From Deuterostichococcus epilithicus (taxonomy: Eukaryota > Chlorophyta > Trebouxiophyceae > Prasiolales > Stichococcaceae), in assembly GCA_033439295.1 (NCBI GenBank), contig JAVTLE010000017.1:434001-498000 (forward strand): a stretch of DNA of 64,000 bases, in the 5' to 3' direction. Below, piece by piece: positions 59,602 to 64,000 of the stretch; the first letter of the stretch is position 1, and each line of letters opens with the position of its first letter. The notes under the pieces are model-generated. The model did not search any database. It was not told the origin of the DNA and worked only from the letters and a program-made list of their open reading frames with translations. A program made the position numbers and the translations under genes.

Positions 59602-62600
59602 ATGGTCACCACAAGGTCTCAGTCAGAACCTATATCAGCAGGAGGAGCCAGCACAGTGCCCCGAAGCGTAGCTGGCGGCAGCAGTGTTACGTCCAGCCTC
59701 CCACCCAGCAGGAGGAGCGTCAGCAGCGGCAGGAGTCGCATGTCACCGGGGCAAGCCCAAGCCTTGGACCAGATCCAACAGCTTGTCTCCCAACACTTCG
59801 GCAACGTCAAGGGCGCCAGCGGTGCCAAGGTGCTGCTGCTGCTGCTGCTGCTGCTGTGGCGAAGGTTGCGGCAGTCTTCAGCTTGAAAATGCCGCATTGG
59901 TACAGGTGGTTTTGATGGTGCTTCTCTGCTGGACGACAGGCCTTGAAACGGCTTGCCGAGCATCTCGGCGGACCATCCGGCTTTAGCTCCTCAGTCGCCT
60001 TGCAGCGCTGGCACAGCCACTACGGACCGCTGCTGGGGATCGGGTCTGACATCCGCGACAGCGACTGCCGCATCGCACTGCCACTCAATTGCAATGGGCA
60101 CTTCGAGGCCACACTGCCGACACCGGAGGTATGTTGCGCTGCAGTTCTGGCTCTTGCAAACGTCTCGATTGCCTGTGAAAATGGGCTCGAATGCTAGCAT
60201 TGAGCTGATTCATCAGTCACTGTTCATTCAGTCACACATTGTTGCGCGTGCAGCTGCCAGCAGAGCTGGTCGCAGCCTTCGTAAGCCTGTTCGCAAAGGC
60301 GCTCACGAACGCCGAAGCGACGTTTTGCGAGCCCGCCGGGCTTGAGCGCGATCTCTACTGTCGCTTCTTCTTCTTGCTGCACGAGTTGCTGTCGGTGGCG
60401 CGGGGCTGCGGCTACGAGCTCAAAGTCGACACGCGCCCGCTGCTGGTGAGCGACTGTGCAAGCGTGGCCGACATGTGTGGGCCTCCTTCTCTCGCAGCTG
60501 TACATCAAGCAAGCATGATGCCATGTGTGCTTAGGTGGACGCAGCGGAACCTTTGAGCGCGGCATCATTCGGGCTGGCGGCAGCGCAGGTGCCAGATATG
60601 TCCTCCAATTGTGCAATCGTCCTCTGCTTGTACTTGCTTACGTGCTCTTCAGCCCTGCGTAAGGGGTCGTGTCATTCCTGCATAAGCGGGTCGTGGCTGG
60701 GCATGACCTGTTCATCAACCACAGTGCGGAACCAATGTCAGCCGTGGATGGACAGACCCTCGCTGCCTGGTGTGCTCTGACAGTCATCTCAAACTCAGCT
60801 TTCATGGGGCCCGTCAGGTGCACAGCAGACCACCTGGCTGGATTCAGCTCCATGTGACCCCGACAGTGTGTTCCGACTTGTGGACCGCTGTCCGCTGGCG
60901 CGGAGCCCACCTTCTGGCAACTCGACCCTGCTTGATTCGGCTGCTCAGGCTGACGGCGCTTTGGGGATGCTTTCCATCGTTGCTGGGAACATGCGTGGAT
61001 GGACAGCCGCCGTGCACAGATTTTGAAGAAATTGCTGACCCATCCTCCTCACATGAGCGGACAGGCCCACGATGAGGACGTCGACAGCGCAGACGCGGCA
61101 GCTGTCTGCACCCAGCTGGGGGACCGGCTCGCAGCTGTGGCGCTGTCATGCGGGATGGACAGCATGGCCAGCCTGGGCGGTTGTCTTGCACGCTTGGAGG
61201 CCGCCCACAGCGACGCCTTCGACAGCGGCGAACGCCCATCGTCACAATGGCTCCACGACCAGCTTCAGGCAGTGCGGGAGGCCAGGCAGCTCCAGGGCGC
61301 CGCCGCCGCCGAGACAGCGCAGCCGCAGGACGAGTATCAGAGCACCTGGTCGTCGCCGCAGCGGCTGGCGCCAGAGACGGATGCAAAGGCAGAATTCGAG
61401 CGCTGTCTGGAGGGCGCAATTCTCCGTGGTAAGCAAGGTGCCTGTGTCTTCCCACCACCTTCTCACCGTGCCGTACCTACACTGACTCCGCAATGCATGA
61501 GATTTGCCATGTATGTGTACTGTACTCTGAACCACATGCGCAGGCAACGTCGAGTTCATCGTGAGGCGTGGCCGCCGGGTCGCCGCTGTGCTGGAGCTCA
61601 AAACCACCAGTGACGAATGGAGCGTAATGCAGCTTGCCGCACAATGCGAGGCCGCCGCTCTGCGCAACAGCCTCGAGTCACCAGGCAGCGGCCCCCAGAA
61701 GGTGAGCAAAATTGGACCCGCTGATGCTGACCGCCAGCTGCCTCCCTTCCCCTCTGATTAAGGTTGAGAGCAAGTTGAGCATTTAGGCAGTGCTTGCTGA
61801 GCTCTAGAGCACAATGGTTGTCAATCTACAGAATGGACCCCACAGAGTTCGACACCATGCAGCTCAGATGCCGCTGTTCTCTCATGGTCGCCTTTCATGC
61901 CTGCCAAACAGGTACATGGGCTGCTGATCGACGAGCTCAAGGTGATGCACCTGCAGCTGGAGGCAACGTATGGCGGCGACGGGCAGCTCATCAACGGCAG
62001 CTATCAGTCGTCCGGCTTCCTTCAGTTCATGAAGGGCCCGAGCGCCGACTTCGAAGTCGGAGCCCCGTACCTGACAGAAACGCAAGCTGCCATGCAGCAC
62101 TTTCTGCAGGTGCCCCATCCCTGCTATCTCGATCGGTCACCCACGCCCCTCCCTCGGCCTGTGGACTGTGACACCTTGTTGGGGCCCTGAGGACGGCGTA
62201 CCCATTCATTCATTCATTACCGCAGTCCTTGTTAGCTGTAACATGGCGACATGACTTCGTGACGCAGCCGCGTTTCACTTGTAGGGCTCCGGTTGCAGGG
62301 TCCTGACCTTGCTGATGACAGTTGCTGGCGATGGCGGCCAGCGCCAGATTTTGCATCCAATATTGCTGGTGAGCCGACTCGAGCGCAGAATTATGTTGTA
62401 GGTCGCCCCTCAAGATGTCACTTTTCTGCAGGTGCTGCTGATCAACCTGGTGCCAGAGGGCATGCTGGAGACGGCGGACCAGCTGCTGTCATACCGGGAC
62501 AACGACGAGCGGGAGCTGCAGAAGCGTGCAGCCATCAAAGTGTCGCGGTACGTACCCGTCTGCCTGCTTACTGGCGCTGTCATGCTCACACCGGGTTTGA

Positions 62601-63494
62601 CACTGACAAGCAATGGCGCTTGGTGACAGAACTATGGGTGCATCCGCGCACTTGCACGCCCAGATGTTGAGATGTGTGGCCTTCGTACAGCCTCACAGAT
62701 GCGCTGGCCGCGGAGGAGCGCGAGAAGGCCTTGGTGGAGCGCGCGCTGGCAGCGGAGGAGCGCGCGCAGGCAGCGAAGGAGGACGCGCAGGCAGCGAAGG
62801 AGGACGCGCAGGCAGCGAAGGAGGACGCGCTGGCCATGGCGAAGAGCGCCCTGGCCGCGGCGGAGCGTGCCCTGGCCGCGGAGAAGGAGCTCGAATTGCT
62901 GAGAGCGAAGGTATACTGGCCAGCCACTGTGGGCCGCGTGCTTCTGCACTGCCTGAGGGAACCGATTGCAGTGCACTGAGCATTGCTTGGCATCAAGTGA
63001 AGGGCGCCAAGGCAATCGAATATTGGACCGTAGCCATGCGTCGTCATCTTTGCCAACCTCTAAGATGCTGCGTCTCAGGGGTCGAAGGGCGGAACTGACA
63101 GCAATGCTGCGGGCGCTGCCGAGGCCAAGCCGCTGTCGCCGGCGAGGTCGCCCAACAAAGGTGATCAATATTTCGAGTGTGTGCATGATCTGCCTGAGGC
63201 GGCTCCCAGACCGCCATGCCGCCCTGAGCGCGCCCGTGGCGGAGCGCTTGCCCGGGGGAGGGCAGGGGAAGACCTCTGCTTCACATCGGGCTTCTTGTCT
63301 GCATCTTGTTGAAAGTGACATCGTTCAGCAGGCTGTCCAGACTGTTCACGATGTCCTTGCATGTCCTGTAGTGTGGAGGGCGGGGGCACCAGGGGGATGG
63401 CGTGTACGCAGCAAGAAGTGAGTATTGCTGCCCTCGTCACCTTCAGACAGAAAGGAAAGCAGCTGGAGCGAATTTGCAGGAGGATGTCGCCTGA
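59602..63494 (+). CDS. Probable PD-(D/E)XK nuclease-fold protein with a coiled-coil C-terminus
   Basis: Exons: 59602-59829 (Ser/Arg-rich start MVTTRSQSEPI), 59940-60128, 60254-60445 (LPAELVAAFVSLFAKAL), 60535-60588, 61065-61428, 61544-61701, 61912-62109, 62432-62547, 62691-62910, 63079-63160, and probably a last exon ending at 63494. Phases close through all of them, giving about 615 residues. 61544-61701 reads GNVEFIVRRGRRVAAVLELK, an acidic residue and an ExK motif on strands as in PD-(D/E)XK enzymes. The next exon begins VHGLLIDELK and has GQLINGSYQSSGFLQFMKG, like the QxxGY/T-rich part after the ExK in such proteins. The tail (LAAEERAQAAKEDAQ) is a regular heptad repeat. I do not know a named family; the nuclease fold is inference from motif order. 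Confidence 0.55.
59833..59856. repeat. CTG trinucleotide run at the first donor of the nuclease-like gene
   Basis: Eight ctg units start three bases after the exon 1 boundary (AAG|GTG). If the intron is retained, the reading continues as a run of leucines, then WRRLRQSSA and a stop. Confidence 0.85.
62764..62826. repeat. 21-base coding repeat, three exact copies
   Basis: Unit gcgcaggcagcgaaggaggac, encoding AQAAKED heptads in the coiled-coil exon. Less exact copies flank it (ALAAEER, ALAMAKS, ALAAAER). Confidence 0.95.
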
Positions 63495-64000
63495 AACACA
63501 GTTGGCTAGGTCCTGGGCGGCGAGGCCCTACTGCTGGGTCGGGCACCTTATGTGCGCCACTGCTCACGGTGCATACAGACCAACATGTTGCCCTGCCTAT
63601 CTAGGCAGGGAGCCTCGACAGGCACATACATGCCTCCACAGCGAATGACGTGTCTCCGTATTCTCATTGCAGGCCCGGCACTTGTGCACGCTAGGTTGCA
63701 TCAGTGGCATTTCAAGGGGCGGCAGAAACTGATCCGAACGTGCAACGCTGTCCAAACGTCATGGCGTAGACCTGTCATATCTTGTATTTCTTGGCCTCGT
63801 TCGACATCTGGGAATTGGCATGCAAGCCGGTCCTGCCTGTGACACTCAGGGACTTTAGCAGTTGGAACGTCATGACTGAGATTGCGACACCCCTGTAACC
63901 CAGCTAGAAGAGTTGCTACCTACAGCACACACTTTTTAGCGGCAACCTTCTTTGCGAACTCCTGATCAAGGCAGGCTGCTCAATTGTTTGAGTGGCCGAC
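63495..64000. other. Right end of the window; no gene recognised
   Basis: Probably 3' UTR and intergenic DNA. A TGTAA word is at about 63894-63898, roughly 400 bases after the proposed stop. Confidence 0.45.

Noticed and set aside
1-64000. tRNA, rRNA, CRISPR, operon or bacterial regulatory features
   Set aside because: Nothing with a cloverleaf, rRNA core, regular spacer array or operon spacing was seen; the window is eukaryotic nuclear DNA.

Overview
The window looks like nuclear DNA of a GC-rich green alga (Chlorophyta, possibly a trebouxiophyte; I cannot fix the genus). Almost every gene is cut into many short exons by introns of about 100-600 bases with GTGCGY/GTGAGY donors. Protein families are plant- or alga-like: plant-type lipoate ligase, CDPK-like kinases, F-box/leucine-rich-repeat proteins, exosome RRP40, a polyamine-oxidase-like flavoprotein. 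Gene models below were made by reading exons and matching intron phase by hand. Where the exon phases close over the whole gene I say so; where they do not I say that too.

Layout. 1-8390: a tandem duplication with a unit of about 5.66 kb, each unit holding an F-box/LRR gene (+) and a convergent DnaJ-type zinc-finger gene (-). The right unit is intact. The left zinc-finger copy is decayed and the left F-box copy runs off the window. 9142-14479 (+): FAD amine oxidase. 15288-about 17750 (-): an unidentified disordered protein. 20209-22911 (+): RRP40. 23710-26569 (+): a protein with two SpoVS/Alba-like modules behind an ALY/REF-like N-terminal motif. 27550-47175 (-): two tandem calcium-dependent-type kinase genes, one with degenerate C-terminal EF-hands and about 13 kb long, one without EF-hands. 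48236-49214 (-): an F-box gene. 49936-55684 (-): a two-domain DTG/DSG aspartic protease. 55975-58704 (+): lipoate-protein-ligase-like gene, divergent from the protease. 59602-about 63494 (+): a probable PD-(D/E)XK nuclease-fold protein with a heptad-repeat tail.

Most unusual observation. In at least eight of these genes, on both strands, the intron just upstream of an exon holds one or two decayed copies of the 3' end of that intron plus the first 30-90 bases of the exon. The copies are diverged, carry indels, and are out of frame or uncopied at their 3' end, so they look like fossils of repeated short tandem duplications at 3' splice sites. Other points worth a second look: the phase-1 intron that cuts both catalytic motifs of the protease at the same codon; GC-AG introns with GCGCGY or GCAAGY donors; a hairpin of about 150 bases in a kinase intron; and the domain pairing of the SpoVS-like protein.

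The genes do not form a pathway; the window is an ordinary eukaryotic gene neighbourhood with two local gene duplications.
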